Source of the DNA: Wylensekiella montiformis
GTDB taxonomy: Bacteria > Bacillota > Negativicutes > Selenomonadales > Selenomonadaceae
NCBI RefSeq assembly: GCF_009697385.1
Contig: NZ_VUNL01000008.1
Span: 62,001 to 126,000 of the forward strand
DNA: 64,000 nt
Direction of reading: 5' to 3'
Shown here: positions 52,528-62,420 of the stretch, in pieces
How the letters are laid out: the number at the start of each line of letters is the position of its first letter
How positions within the stretch are numbered: position 1 is the first letter of the stretch
Position numbers and translations under genes: made by a program
The notes under the pieces: generated by a model
What the model was told of the DNA's origin: nothing
What the model saw: the letters and a program-made list of their open reading frames with translations, nothing else
Databases searched by the model: none

Positions 52528-53517
52528 CTATTTATTGAGCTGCCGATTCAGGAAATCACGTCCGAATACGGTCAGTGTATAATAAAGCCCCACCAAAAAG
52601 GGAATGTATTCGGCAATAAGGCGCCAGCACACTGCTACAATACCGACCGTTCCGGCGGGAACCGTATCGCTGAACAGCAGCACAAAACCGCCTTCAGCCA
52701 CGCCGGAACCGCCCGGAGTCGGCGTGAAATACAGCAGCATATTCAAAAATATCATGCGTCCCATGACCGTATACCAATCCGCATCCGTCACACCCAGCCC
52801 CAGCAGCAGACATGGCACAATCGCATAAATGCAAAGAAGGTTCAAACCGGATTCCAAAAACACCAGCAGCATCTGGCGCGGCGATCGTGACAGCAAATTG
52901 ACGGCACTTTTCGTATCGCGAAAAAAAGCAAACGCTTTTCGGCGCCGACTGGCACACATCCGTCTGGTCAGACGTACCATGACATAGTCCAGATAGCCGC
53001 GGCGCGCTCCCACCACAATGGCCAGAATGACGGCAAAAGCGGTCAGCGTGATAACCATCAGCGTCTCATTTGACACGCCGGGCAAGATTCCCTGATCGTG
53101 CAAAAAAATCAACGGCATGCACAAAACGAGGAACAAAATCGACAACAGAGTACGCACAATGACGAGCACGGTCGCCTTGCCGGTCGGCACGCCGGCATGA
53201 CGCAGAAACATAAGCTGGGCGACAGCGCCTCCCGTCGCCCCCGGCGTCAGCAGGGCAAGAAAATAATTGCCGAATATGACCTGAACCGCCTGATACAGCG
53301 TGATCTTTTCATTTGAAATTTTTACCATGTGCATCAGTCGGCTGCCATCAAAAAACAGGCCGAGACTGACGGCCATCACAGCCAGAATGATTGACCACGG
53401 TTTAAACCGATTCAGATTCTGCAGGGTATTGATATCTACCGTTGTGTAAATGACCACACCGGAAATAATCAGCACCAACAGAATCAGGGCCAAAAACCGC
53501 TTGTAAAATTTATTCAT
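52528..53517 (-). CDS. lysylphosphatidylglycerol synthase TM region / UPF0104 membrane protein
   Basis: 329 residues with about eight helices. LLTPGATGGAVAQLMFLRHAG and LLYFTPTPGGSGVAEGGF are the paired repeats of the MprF-flippase-like (AglD/UPF0104) family. Members move or modify lipid-linked molecules in the membrane; this one lacks the aminoacyl-transferase domain of MprF. It ends in TAG with no close backup stop; readthrough in a Pyl-decoding cell would add about 70 residues overlapping cbiD in another frame, so UAG probably works as stop. Confidence 0.85.
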   Translation of the reverse strand: MNKFYKRFLALILLVLIISGVVIYTTVDINTLQNLNRFKPWSIILAVMAVSLGLFFDGSRLMHMVKISNEKITLYQAVQVIFGNYFLALLTPGATGGAVAQLMFLRHAGVPTGKATVLVIVRTLLSILFLVLCMPLIFLHDQGILPGVSNETLMVITLTAFAVILAIVVGARRGYLDYVMVRLTRRMCASRRRKAFAFFRDTKSAVNLLSRSPRQMLLVFLESGLNLLCIYAIVPCLLLGLGVTDADWYTVMGRMIFLNMLLYFTPTPGGSGVAEGGFVLLFSDTVPAGTVGIVAVCWRLIAEYIPFLVGLYYTLTVFGRDFLNRQLNK

Positions 53518-53548
53518 GAAATCCGTCCCTCAGGATTGCTTCATTCAG

Positions 53549-54337
53549 TCAGACCAGCGACTCCTCATGTGCCGCATAGGCATTGTGATTATGTATCGAC
53601 TCATAGTTTTCGCATTCCAGTGAAAACCAGGCCAGCCCCTTGAGCTGGCGCAATTCCAGAACGATATCCCGCAGGATATCCTCCACAAACTTCGGATTTG
53701 CATAGGCCGCTTCCGTCACGAACTTTTCATCTTCTCGCTTGAGCAGCGGATAAATGGGCGCGGAGCCCTGCGCTTCCACCAACGCGGCCAGATCTTCAAT
53801 ATAAATACATTCCGTCTCCGGCCGGAAACGCAGCTGGACGCGGGCAACGGAACGCTGATTATGCGCACCATACGCGGAAATTTCCTTGCTGCAAGGGCAA
53901 AGCGATGTAAACGGAACGTCTACCCCAAGCTGGAACTGCATCGGCTGTCCCTTTTCCTTTCTGCCGGTAAAGCAGCAGTCAAGATCCAGCACAGAACGGC
54001 GCCCGCTGGCGGGGGCCTTTTTATCTACGAAATATTTAAACGACAAGCTGACTTCCGCCGAATGGGCATCAAGCCTGCACAGCGCCTCCTCCAGCATGCT
54101 TTCCATCTCCGGCTCCGCCAAAGGCTTTTGGCTCCACGGCATGAGAATCTCCAGAAAACGGCTCATGTGGGTTCCTTTATATTTCTCCGGCAATGCGACG
54201 GTAAAGCATATACGGGCTAATACCTGCTGAAATCCGCCTTCCTTTGTCTTGATCAGAAAGGGAAGATGAGCATCCTTAATCCCGACACGCTGAATGGCAA
54301 TTCCCCTGCCGTCCATCCGATTTTGTACATCCTGCAT
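53549..54337 (-). CDS. folE2: GTP cyclohydrolase I type B
   Basis: 262 residues. The FolE2 signature includes the catalytic Cys in TSLCPCSKEISAYGAHNQR and the C-terminal YESIHNHNAYA. It makes dihydroneopterin triphosphate from GTP for folate synthesis and works with several metals, so it is not strictly zinc-dependent. I start at MQDVQNRMDGR (54337) after GAAGAG; 27 codons upstream lie within the rpe gene. Folate supply fits a cell that moves methyl groups to tetrahydrofolate, but this is circumstantial. Confidence 0.92.
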   Translation of the reverse strand: MQDVQNRMDGRGIAIQRVGIKDAHLPFLIKTKEGGFQQVLARICFTVALPEKYKGTHMSRFLEILMPWSQKPLAEPEMESMLEEALCRLDAHSAEVSLSFKYFVDKKAPASGRRSVLDLDCCFTGRKEKGQPMQFQLGVDVPFTSLCPCSKEISAYGAHNQRSVARVQLRFRPETECIYIEDLAALVEAQGSAPIYPLLKREDEKFVTEAAYANPKFVEDILRDIVLELRQLKGLAWFSLECENYESIHNHNAYAAHEESLV

Positions 54338-54371
54338 CAATGATCTCTTCCCTTCTCCGGCGCTTCTTTCT

Positions 54372-55016
54372 TCATCCACGGATAGCCCGGATGGCCTCAG
54401 CGGCATCCGGTGCGCCATAGACAGCAGACCCCGCTACCAAAATATTTGCTCCGGCCTGGCGTACGAGTTTGCTCGTCTCAGCATTGATTCCGCCGTCTAC
54501 TTCGATATCGCAATCAAAGTCCATATCCTGAATCGTATGATACAGCATGTGAATTTTTTCCAGCTGGGAGGAGATAAACTTCTGTCCGCCAAACCCCGGA
54601 TTCACGGTCATGATAAGCACCATATCCACATCTGCCAGCAGTTCTTCAACCATTGCCAGAGACGTCCCCGGATTCAGTGCAATGCCAGCCTTGCACCCGG
54701 ACGCCTTGATCTGCTGCACAATGCGATGATGATGCTTTGCTGCCTCCGCATGAAACGTGATGATGTTCGCGCCCGCCTTGGCAAAGGATTCGATCTGCGT
54801 TTCCGGATGCTCGACCATGAGATGCACATCAAACACAGCATCAGAGACCTTGCGCAGACTCTGCACAACGGGAGAGCCCAATGTGATATTCGGCACAAAG
54901 GTCCCATCCATAACATCAATATGAACATACTCTGCTCCGGCATCGGTTACTTTACGAATCTCATCAGCCAGATGAGCAAAATCAGCCGACAGGATAGATG
55001 GAGCTATTTTTATCAT
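54372..55016 (-). CDS. rpe: ribulose-phosphate 3-epimerase
   Basis: 214 residues, TIM barrel. IAPSILSADFAHL at the start, HIDVMDGTFVPNITLG with metal-binding His and Asp, HLMVEHPE, MTVNPGFGGQKF and EVDGGINAET are all intact. It interconverts ribulose- and xylulose-5-phosphate. Start MIKIAPS chosen for AAGGA six bases upstream; the alternative two codons earlier sits on the site. The rsgA stop overlaps its start region. Confidence 0.96.
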   Translation of the reverse strand: MIKIAPSILSADFAHLADEIRKVTDAGAEYVHIDVMDGTFVPNITLGSPVVQSLRKVSDAVFDVHLMVEHPETQIESFAKAGANIITFHAEAAKHHHRIVQQIKASGCKAGIALNPGTSLAMVEELLADVDMVLIMTVNPGFGGQKFISSQLEKIHMLYHTIQDMDFDCDIEVDGGINAETSKLVRQAGANILVAGSAVYGAPDAAEAIRAIRG

Positions 55017-55915
55017 TTCCATTCCTTCTTTCGTTCCACTTTCCGCTGTTCCCGTATCTCTTCAAAAAAGCGGAGATACGCCTCATAACGTTCCTCTAAA
55101 ATCTTCCCCTCCTGAACGGCCGCTTTGACCGCGCAGTCCGGCTCATGGGTGTGACTGCATGGGGAAAAGCGGCAGCATCCGAGATATGGACGGAAATCCG
55201 GGAAAAACAGCGGCAGGCGTTCCAGTCCGATCTCTGTAAACTCCACAGCGCTGAATCCCGGCGTATCCACAATGAAGCCCCCGTCATACGGAAGGAGTTC
55301 AGCCACACGGGTTGTATGGCGTCCCCGCTTAATCTTTTCGCTGACGCATCCGGTTTGGAGCGATAAACCGTCATCGATACGGTTCAGCAGCGAAGACTTT
55401 CCCACGCCGGACGGGCCGGCGAAAACCGTAATCTCACCGCGGAGCCGGCCGCACACCGCCTCGATTCCCGTTCCTTCTCTGGCCGAGACGCGAAGCACCG
55501 GATAGCCGATCGCTTCATATTCCGACAGAAACATACGAATCTCACCATCATACAGATCCTTTTTATTGACGCAGATCACAATTTTAGGGATCTGTGACCA
55601 TTCGGCCAGAACCAGAAAGCGGTTCAACAGCAGCGGATGCAAATCCGGCTGGGCTGCCGCAACGGTAATCATAACCTGTGTAATATTGGCCACAGCCGGC
55701 CGAATCAGCAGACTTGTGCGCGGAAGCTGCTCCTCAATGACGCCGGTACCATCCGGCAAACGGGAAATCATGACCCGGTCGCCGGGAAGGATACCATTCT
55801 CTCTGCGGGACCGCTTAAATTTCCCCCGAAGCTTGCAGGTGACCAGCTCACATGCTTCATCAATCTGCACATAGAAAAAACTGTTATAGGCCTTAATGAC
55901 CCGCCCTTCTTGCAT
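55013..55915 (-). CDS. rsgA: ribosome small subunit-dependent GTPase A
   Basis: 300 residues. OB fold (RVIKAYNSFFYV), then a circularly permuted GTPase with G4 CVNKKDL before the P-loop GPSGVGKSSLLN, and a C-terminal zinc finger CCRFSPCSHTHEPDC. It helps late 30S maturation. The prkC-rsgA-rpe order is common in Firmicutes. Start MQEGRVIKAY follows AAAGGGAG. Confidence 0.96.
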   Translation of the reverse strand: MQEGRVIKAYNSFFYVQIDEACELVTCKLRGKFKRSRRENGILPGDRVMISRLPDGTGVIEEQLPRTSLLIRPAVANITQVMITVAAAQPDLHPLLLNRFLVLAEWSQIPKIVICVNKKDLYDGEIRMFLSEYEAIGYPVLRVSAREGTGIEAVCGRLRGEITVFAGPSGVGKSSLLNRIDDGLSLQTGCVSEKIKRGRHTTRVAELLPYDGGFIVDTPGFSAVEFTEIGLERLPLFFPDFRPYLGCCRFSPCSHTHEPDCAVKAAVQEGKILEERYEAYLRFFEEIREQRKVERKKEWK

Positions 55916-55947
55916 GAACGCTCCCTTTCTCACCATTCACCGAAAGC

Positions 55948-57699
55948 TCAGCGGCTCTTGCCGGATGGAGTATTTTGCACTGGTGCCGTTCCTTCTGTCT
56001 GTTTGCCGTTCTTTTCGGATTTGTTCTCCTTGCCCTTTGACGAAGCGTCGGCCACAACCAGGCTGACAGCAGAACCGGGAGCCGCACTGCCGGACGGGCT
56101 CTGACTGATGACCGTACCAGCTGCAGCACCGGTAACGCTGCGGCGTGAGATATTGCCGACTTGGAATCCCGCTTCCTTAATCCGCTCTTCCGCAGATTCT
56201 AAAGTCAGTCCCGTGACGTCCGGCACAGAAACCTTAGTATCCTTTTTCCCTTTGCTGATGGTAATATCCACCTTCTGCCCTTTTGTGACCTTGCTGCCAG
56301 CCTTTGGATCGGTAGCAATAACCGTACCTGCTTCCTCCTCCGAGGCTTTTTCATAAACAGAACCAACCACCAGTCCCATCTTTTTCAGTCTGGCCTCCGC
56401 ATCGGCCTTAGACAGCCCCTTCAGATCCGGCATTTCCACACTTTCTCCGCCCTTGCTGACATAAATAGTCACAAGGCGCTCTTCTTTAACTCTCGCCCCG
56501 GCCTCCGGCGTCTGCGAGACAACTACACCAGCAGGAACACTGGCATCATACGTTTCCGCCACATTGACACGCAGTTTCTTATCTTCAAGGATCTGACGGG
56601 CCAGCGTCATTTGCTTCCCGGTGACATCCGGAACGACGACCTCTTCTGTACTCCAAAACTTGCCATAGCTCATAAACGCGCCGACAAAGAAACCCATAAG
56701 CAGGACAAAAACAAGCCCGGCAATGAACTTCTTGGAACGGAACACGGAACGTTCCGTCTGCGGCTCTTCATACCCGTAATTCCGCTCATGACGCGACGGC
56801 GCGGAAGGTTCCTGTACACGGGGCAGAATCTGTGTCGCATCCGGGTCAGGCTGCGGCACACCGCCATAACCGGCGCCCGTTCCGGCTATCTGTGATGCCT
56901 GCTGCAGATCAGCGACCAGTTCGGCCGCCGTGGGGCGCATCGCCGGGTCTTTGCTCATCGCCCGGGATACAATCGCCTCAACGACAGGCGGAATGGACGG
57001 ATCGATCTGCCGCACAGGCACCGGCTCCTGCTGCAGATGCTTCATGGCAATGCTCACCGGCGTCTCTCCGGTAAACGGAAGCTGACCCGTAAGCATCTCA
57101 TAAAGCACGACACCCAGTGAATACACATCCGACTTCGGCGTGATGATGGTTCCCTTTGCCTGTTCCGGCGAAAAATAATGCACCGATCCCACGACATTGC
57201 CGGAATAAGTCATCGTGGATTCCGTAACGGCGCGGGCAATGCCAAAATCGGCAACCTTTGCGCTTCCATCGGCCATCATAAGAATATTATGCGGCTTGAT
57301 GTCACAATGAACCAGCTTATTGGCATGGGCATGCGCCAGCGCGCGGGCAATATCGCCGGCAATATGCAGCGAGTCAGAAACGCCCAGATGCCCCTCCTGA
57401 CGAATTTTATCCTTCAGCGTACTCCCCGGCACATATTCCATGACAATATAATGGGCGCTGTCCGCCACACCGACATCATAGATATTGACAATATTCGGAT
57501 GAGATAATCTGGCGGCAGCCTGTGCCTCACGATGGAATTTATCGATAAATTCCGTATCGCTCTTGAACTGGTCATGCAGGATCTTCACCGCTACGGGACG
57601 ATCCAAAAGCAGATCCGTCGCCTTATAAACATCGGCCATCCCGCCTCCGCCGATCAGTTCCTGGAGCTCATAGCGCTGGTCTAAGACACGCTTTATCAT
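55948..57699 (-). CDS. prkC: PASTA-domain serine/threonine protein kinase
   Basis: 583 residues. Kinase domain about 1-265 with GGGGMADVYKA, catalytic HCDIKPHNIL and ADFGIA; a single membrane helix near 330-350 (FIAGLVFVLLMGFFVGAFMS); then three external PASTA repeats starting VPDVTGKQ, MPDLKGLS and VPDVTGLT. It senses muropeptides and phosphorylates cell-wall and FHA proteins. AGGAGGAAA precedes the start. It is clustered with its phosphatase, two FHA proteins, PBP and FtsW. Confidence 0.96.
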   Translation of the reverse strand: MIKRVLDQRYELQELIGGGGMADVYKATDLLLDRPVAVKILHDQFKSDTEFIDKFHREAQAAARLSHPNIVNIYDVGVADSAHYIVMEYVPGSTLKDKIRQEGHLGVSDSLHIAGDIARALAHAHANKLVHCDIKPHNILMMADGSAKVADFGIARAVTESTMTYSGNVVGSVHYFSPEQAKGTIITPKSDVYSLGVVLYEMLTGQLPFTGETPVSIAMKHLQQEPVPVRQIDPSIPPVVEAIVSRAMSKDPAMRPTAAELVADLQQASQIAGTGAGYGGVPQPDPDATQILPRVQEPSAPSRHERNYGYEEPQTERSVFRSKKFIAGLVFVLLMGFFVGAFMSYGKFWSTEEVVVPDVTGKQMTLARQILEDKKLRVNVAETYDASVPAGVVVSQTPEAGARVKEERLVTIYVSKGGESVEMPDLKGLSKADAEARLKKMGLVVGSVYEKASEEEAGTVIATDPKAGSKVTKGQKVDITISKGKKDTKVSVPDVTGLTLESAEERIKEAGFQVGNISRRSVTGAAAGTVISQSPSGSAAPGSAVSLVVADASSKGKENKSEKNGKQTEGTAPVQNTPSGKSR

Positions 57700-57760
57700 T
57701 GATATTTCCTCCTAGGTAAAGACAGTTTCTATCGATGTCCCCTGCCGGGGAATGATTCTC

Positions 57761-59158
57761 TCAATTCTGCAGGCTCAGGATCACCTTGCGCGCGATTGGC
57801 GCGGCCTGTGTACCTCCTCCGCCGCCATTTTCCACAATAACAGCAAACACGATGCGCCGGTTCCGCAGTTCAGCAGAGCCGATAAACCAGGCATGATCCT
57901 TTCCGGCTGCATTTTCTGCGGTTCCCGTCTTGCCGGTTACCCGGATGCCGCTGACCTGCGCCGCTTTTCCGGTCCCTTTCGTCACCACATCTTCCATATA
58001 GCTGTCCAGACGGGCTGCCATCTCCGGTGTTGTCGCCGTCAGCCATTTTTGCGGAACCGTCTCATGGATTACCGTCCCGCCCGGTGTGATGACCTGCTGG
58101 ACGAGATAAGGCTTCATAATAACCCCGCCATTCGCATAGGCAGCGGCCAGCAGGGCCATGTGCATCGGCGTTACCAGCAGCGAACTCTGACCGATGGCCG
58201 TCTGCGCCTGATCGCCGCTTCCCAATGTACCAAACGACGGCAGATGTGACCGGGTCATGACAATGTCGCCGCCAATTTCCCGGTCAAAGCCAAATCGCTC
58301 AAAGGCCTTTTTCAGCTTTTCGTCTCCCAGACGCATACCAAGCGTGCCAAACGTCACATTGCAGGATTCGGTCAGCGCCTTGCGCAGATCGACGCGTCCA
58401 TGTACCTCTCCATGACTTTCACGGATTGTTTGTCCACCGCCGACATCCAGCGAACCGTTACAGTCAAAAATTTCCCGTTCATTTGTTGCTGCGTTGGTCA
58501 GCGCGGCATCCGCAATCATAGGCTTGATCGTCGAGCCCGGCGGATACAGTCCCTGCACCGCACGATTTAAAAGCGCACCATCTGCCTGCTTCGAGAGCAA
58601 TTTCCAGTTGGACTCGATATCATTGGGATCATACGAAGGTGAACTGACCATAGCCAGTACAGCTCCTGTCGCAGCATCCAAAACCACAACAGCTCCCCTT
58701 CGACCGTCCAGACCGTCATAAGCAGCCTGCTGCGCATCGGCTTCAATGGTCAGCTTAACATCGTTGCCCTGATCGGACTGAAACAGCTGGGATATCGGAC
58801 CGATCCGGGACAGATTCTCAGATAAGCCGAGCAGTTCGCGGTTGGCATGGCCTTCCACTCCGGCGCTTCCGATTTTTTCACCATTGTATCCCGTCACCGC
58901 GGCCATTGCCGCCCCCATGGGATAGCTGCGGCTCCCATCCTGACGAGTCTGAGCCAGGACACGGCCCCGCGCATCCAATATCGATCCGCGGCGGATATCC
59001 GCCCGAGCCGCTGCACTACGCATATTGAGCGGATTCGCTGCCAAATCATCGGCTTCCCAGGCAGACAGGTACACAATATAGACCGTCAGAAGGCCGACCA
59101 GCATCAGCAAAAAGGATGCAGTCCGCAGGATCTGACGTTTCATTCTCCAATCAGCCAT
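57761..59158 (-). CDS. penicillin-binding protein (class B transpeptidase, PbpA-like)
   Basis: 465 residues. One N-terminal membrane helix, then RRGSILDARGRVLA, and the transpeptidase motifs: YPPGSTIKP (catalytic Ser), ESCNVTF and VTGKTGTAEN. The short N-terminal region matches PbpA/PBP2-type enzymes lacking PASTA repeats. It cross-links peptidoglycan with the SEDS glycosyltransferase encoded directly upstream; the two genes overlap by eight bases. Confidence 0.94.
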   Translation of the reverse strand: MADWRMKRQILRTASFLLMLVGLLTVYIVYLSAWEADDLAANPLNMRSAAARADIRRGSILDARGRVLAQTRQDGSRSYPMGAAMAAVTGYNGEKIGSAGVEGHANRELLGLSENLSRIGPISQLFQSDQGNDVKLTIEADAQQAAYDGLDGRRGAVVVLDAATGAVLAMVSSPSYDPNDIESNWKLLSKQADGALLNRAVQGLYPPGSTIKPMIADAALTNAATNEREIFDCNGSLDVGGGQTIRESHGEVHGRVDLRKALTESCNVTFGTLGMRLGDEKLKKAFERFGFDREIGGDIVMTRSHLPSFGTLGSGDQAQTAIGQSSLLVTPMHMALLAAAYANGGVIMKPYLVQQVITPGGTVIHETVPQKWLTATTPEMAARLDSYMEDVVTKGTGKAAQVSGIRVTGKTGTAENAAGKDHAWFIGSAELRNRRIVFAVIVENGGGGGTQAAPIARKVILSLQN

Positions 59159-60422
59159 GTTCCTGCTCCTTTGACAACGACAATAACACTCCCAGCAAAA
59201 GAAAGCCAGCTACCATCGAGCTGCCGCCATAACTGACAAACGGAAGCGTAATCCCCGTCAGCGGCAGAAATTTCGTAACGCCGGCAATGATGATAAACAT
59301 CTGCAGCAGAATCAAACAGCTGCATCCGCCGGCCAGCAGCATTTCCTTCTCATTCCGAACAGCCAGTGCCACCCGGATACCGCGCCAGAACAGCATGACG
59401 TAACAGGCGATAATCATCATCGCTCCAACCAGCCCCATCTCCTCTGCAATCGCGGCAAAGATGAAATCCGTATGGACCTCGGGGATAAATCCCGGATGTC
59501 CATATCCAAATCCGGTTCCCCATATTCCTCCCGTGCCAAAGGCAAACATGGACTGGACGACCTGGTACGCCATGCCATTCGGATCCTGCCAGGGATTCAG
59601 CCATATATCGAATCGCACGCGGACATGACCGAACATCGCATAGCTGACCGCCGCCGCTGCGCCAATAAAAACCAGTGCCAGAAATACATACGACTTGCTT
59701 CCCGTAGCCATATACGTCATGAGCACAGCCATACCGAAAAACAACAGTGCAGACCCGAGATCCCGTTCCACCACGAACATCAATACAGCCATTCCCCAGA
59801 TACAGATCAATGGCGCGATAAAGCGAAGCGGCGGCAGGCGCAGCAGGAGAAAGCGATGAGACGGCAGCGTCAAAACGCGGCGGTGGTCAGAAAGATAGGC
59901 CGCCAGAAAAAACACCAAAACAATTTTCCCGAGCTCTGACGGCTGGATGGAAATCGGACCGAAAACCAGCCAGTTCTTGCTGCCGCCGATCTCCGTCCCA
60001 AAGAGCAGCGGCAGTCCCAACAGCAGGACACAGCCGATGCCCAAAAGGTAGGGATAATCCAGCATGCGGCGGATATGTCCCCAAAAACGCAAAACCAGCA
60101 GCAGCACCAACATTCCGACGATGATCCACTGCAGTTGGCGGATCATCAGCTCCGGCTTCAGTCTGGCGATTTCCGCCACCCCGACGCCGGCCAGCATCAG
60201 GACGATTGGAAACAAAACGGTATCTTCCCTGCGCCGAATGATTACCGCCTGCAGGAACAATGCCGGAAGGGCTGCTCCAGCCAGCCATAGGAAACCATTC
60301 AGCGAACCGGGTACAGCGCCGGCAGGAAGTGGCCCCCCATTCGGATTCATTTTCAGATAAAGAATGCCCATACCGCACAGTACGAACCCCAACGGCGCCA
60401 GCATCAAACTCCAATTCTTCAT
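59151..60422 (-). CDS. SEDS-family peptidoglycan polymerase (FtsW/RodA)
   Basis: 423 residues, about ten helices. GGSKNWLVFGPISIQPSELGKI, with the invariant Pro-Ser-Glu, VVERDLGSALLFFGMAVL and LPLTGITLPFVSYGGSS are SEDS hallmarks. It polymerises lipid II with its partner transpeptidase. FtsW versus RodA cannot be settled by sequence alone; pairing with a PbpA-type PBP resembles the actinobacterial rodA-pbpA pair. Confidence 0.93.
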   Translation of the reverse strand: MKNWSLMLAPLGFVLCGMGILYLKMNPNGGPLPAGAVPGSLNGFLWLAGAALPALFLQAVIIRRREDTVLFPIVLMLAGVGVAEIARLKPELMIRQLQWIIVGMLVLLLVLRFWGHIRRMLDYPYLLGIGCVLLLGLPLLFGTEIGGSKNWLVFGPISIQPSELGKIVLVFFLAAYLSDHRRVLTLPSHRFLLLRLPPLRFIAPLICIWGMAVLMFVVERDLGSALLFFGMAVLMTYMATGSKSYVFLALVFIGAAAAVSYAMFGHVRVRFDIWLNPWQDPNGMAYQVVQSMFAFGTGGIWGTGFGYGHPGFIPEVHTDFIFAAIAEEMGLVGAMMIIACYVMLFWRGIRVALAVRNEKEMLLAGGCSCLILLQMFIIIAGVTKFLPLTGITLPFVSYGGSSMVAGFLLLGVLLSLSKEQEHG

Positions 60423-61123
60423 GAAGCATACACCACCACAATGGCCGTAATATTGTCCGTCCCGCCGGCAGCCAATGCCGCCCGTATCAGCTCTGCGGCA
60501 GGATCAGCCGCACCAGACCGCAGCAGCATCACGATCTCCGGATCACTGACCAGTTTGGTCAGACCGTCCGTAGCCAAAAGCAGAACGTCCCCCGCCTCCA
60601 GCGGAAAAGAACCGGTATCCACAACCAGCTCCGTTTCAATGCCGACAGCCCGGGTCAGAAGGTTGCGCCTCGGGTGGATTCGTGCTTCTGCTTCCGTGAT
60701 CTCCCCCTGCTCAACCAGATCCTCTACATAGGAATGATCACGTGTGATCTGACAGAAACGGTCCCCGCGCAGCAGGTAAAGCCTGCTGTCACCGACATGC
60801 GCCCAAAACGCCGTGCTTCCGGACACATGCAGCAGCGTCGCGGTCGTTCCCATCCCCTGATACGCAGGATGCTCCTTCTCACTATGCAAAATAGCCGCAT
60901 TGGCATCCTGTACAGCCCGGCGCAGCTGTTCCTCTCCGATTCCGGAGACGCCTTTCAGCTGCGCGCGCACGGTTTTGACCAACAGATGACTTGCTATCTC
61001 ACCGGCAGCATGCCCGCCCATTCCGTCTGCCACGACATAAACAGACGGATCAAAGACAGCCGCATCATCTTCATTGCCCGAACGCACCAGTCCGGCATCG
61101 GTGGCCTCATATACCTGATTCAT
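60419..61123 (-). CDS. prpC: PP2C-family serine/threonine protein phosphatase
   Basis: 234 residues. Metal-binding motifs RSGNEDDAAV, VADGMGGHAAGE, HVGDSRLYLL, ATDGLTKLV and GGTDNITAIV are complete. It removes phosphate from PrkC and its targets. ATGA-type overlap with the SEDS gene; five bases from fhaB. Confidence 0.95.
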   Translation of the reverse strand: MNQVYEATDAGLVRSGNEDDAAVFDPSVYVVADGMGGHAAGEIASHLLVKTVRAQLKGVSGIGEEQLRRAVQDANAAILHSEKEHPAYQGMGTTATLLHVSGSTAFWAHVGDSRLYLLRGDRFCQITRDHSYVEDLVEQGEITEAEARIHPRRNLLTRAVGIETELVVDTGSFPLEAGDVLLLATDGLTKLVSDPEIVMLLRSGAADPAAELIRAALAAGGTDNITAIVVVYAS

Positions 61124-61127
61124 CTGC

Positions 61128-61580
61128 TCACCTCTCGAATCTCAATGTAACCATGCCAATTCGCACCAGATCCCCCGGCTTGATATAGGCCCGGCCTTCT
61201 AATATCTGATCGTTAACATAGGTATGATTCCTGCTCCCCAGATCTTCGACCACATACTGACTGCCATGGCGATAAATCACAGCATGATGATGAGAAACAA
61301 AACTTTCAGGAATCATGACGTCGTTATCCTCACCACGTCCGACCGTAATTTGTTCGTCAAAAGCAAACCGTCGTCCGGAAAGATTCGCTTCCTCTGCATC
61401 GACTACAGAAAGAACCGCTTCATTCTGACGGGTCTCCGGGTGCTTAAGACCTGCTGATTCACGGCGCATATCCACAAACATCCGCTTCATCAGCCTGACA
61501 GCAAACCACAGCAGCCAGAGCAGCATACCATATTCGAGCACCACCCGGACTGCCTTCAAAACTATCGCCATCGTCGGCAA
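61128..61580 (-). CDS. membrane-anchored FHA-domain protein (FhaB-like)
   Basis: 150 residues. An N-terminal membrane helix (VLEYGMLLWLLWFAVRLM) is followed by a linker with several Ser/Thr/Glu and a C-terminal FHA domain (ITVGRGEDNDVMIPESFVSHHHA, then RNHTYVNDQ). FHA domains read phosphothreonine, so this is a probable PrkC target in cell-wall control. One base from fhaA. Confidence 0.9.
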   Translation of the reverse strand: MPTMAIVLKAVRVVLEYGMLLWLLWFAVRLMKRMFVDMRRESAGLKHPETRQNEAVLSVVDAEEANLSGRRFAFDEQITVGRGEDNDVMIPESFVSHHHAVIYRHGSQYVVEDLGSRNHTYVNDQILEGRAYIKPGDLVRIGMVTLRFER

Positions 61581-61581
61581 A

Positions 61582-62325
61582 TCAAATCACCTCGTATCTT
61601 AAGACCGTCGAACCGATCCGGATCGCATCGCCGTCCTGCAGACAACAAGATTCCATGCGCCTGTCATTCACAAAGGTTCCGTTTGTACTCTGCGCATCAT
61701 GCAGCACATGGCGATGAGACTCATAAGAAATCCAGGCATGAAGACGAGACGCTCTGGAATCGGTCAGGATGAACTCGTTCTTGTCACGCCGTCCAATATA
61801 AATCTGCTTTTCTCCAAACTCCAGATAAGCATCCAGATCGGGCCCTTCCGTGACCCGAAGAGAAGCTGTCTTGTATTCCCGCGGAAGATTCAGCGGCGTA
61901 CTGGAGGAAAAACTGGGCCGTTCCAGCACAATCGTATGAACCGACTCATCCGAATTGCCGGCAGGCTTCTCTTCCTCATACCAGGAGCGCAGGGAAAAGG
62001 TCCCTTGTGTGCGTTCCGCTTCGGCCCGGCAGGCTACCTTCAGATTCCCTTCCATGAGATAATCCTGCAGAATAACCTGCTTCTCGACAGCTGTATAAAG
62101 CTCATCCAGAACCCGCTGCGCACAGAAATGCTGATAATCATCCGGCGCCATAATAAATTCATAATGATTCGGCAGCCCATGCTTCGGCTTGCCGCGGCCC
62201 TGCCGCGCCACTTCTTTTTCAATGCCCTTAATCAGCTCGGCCATCTCCAGACTGCTGCTGAACCTTTTATTGAAAAACCCTTCGATATGATTTTCCAGAA
62301 AGGATTCCCATTTTCCGATCCCCAT
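61582..62325 (-). CDS. FHA-domain protein with DUF3662 N-terminus (FhaA-like)
   Basis: 247 residues. The first 125 (FLENHIEGFFNKRFSSSLEM, HYEFIMAPDDYQHF) are the DUF3662 domain known from mycobacterial FhaA; the C-terminal FHA domain has IYIGRRDKNEFILTDSRASR and STNGTFVNDRR. FhaA links peptidoglycan precursor flipping (MviN) to protein kinases. First gene of the run, after GAGGAGGT and a good promoter. Confidence 0.91.
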   Translation of the reverse strand: MGIGKWESFLENHIEGFFNKRFSSSLEMAELIKGIEKEVARQGRGKPKHGLPNHYEFIMAPDDYQHFCAQRVLDELYTAVEKQVILQDYLMEGNLKVACRAEAERTQGTFSLRSWYEEEKPAGNSDESVHTIVLERPSFSSSTPLNLPREYKTASLRVTEGPDLDAYLEFGEKQIYIGRRDKNEFILTDSRASRLHAWISYESHRHVLHDAQSTNGTFVNDRRMESCCLQDGDAIRIGSTVLRYEVI

Positions 62326-62420
62326 AAAACAGACCTCCTCTGATCATCATAAAGTGAGACGTATTCAGGGCTTTTGGGGCGCTTATCATCGGACAAACCC
62401 GTCTGTTTTTCCTGTTGTCC

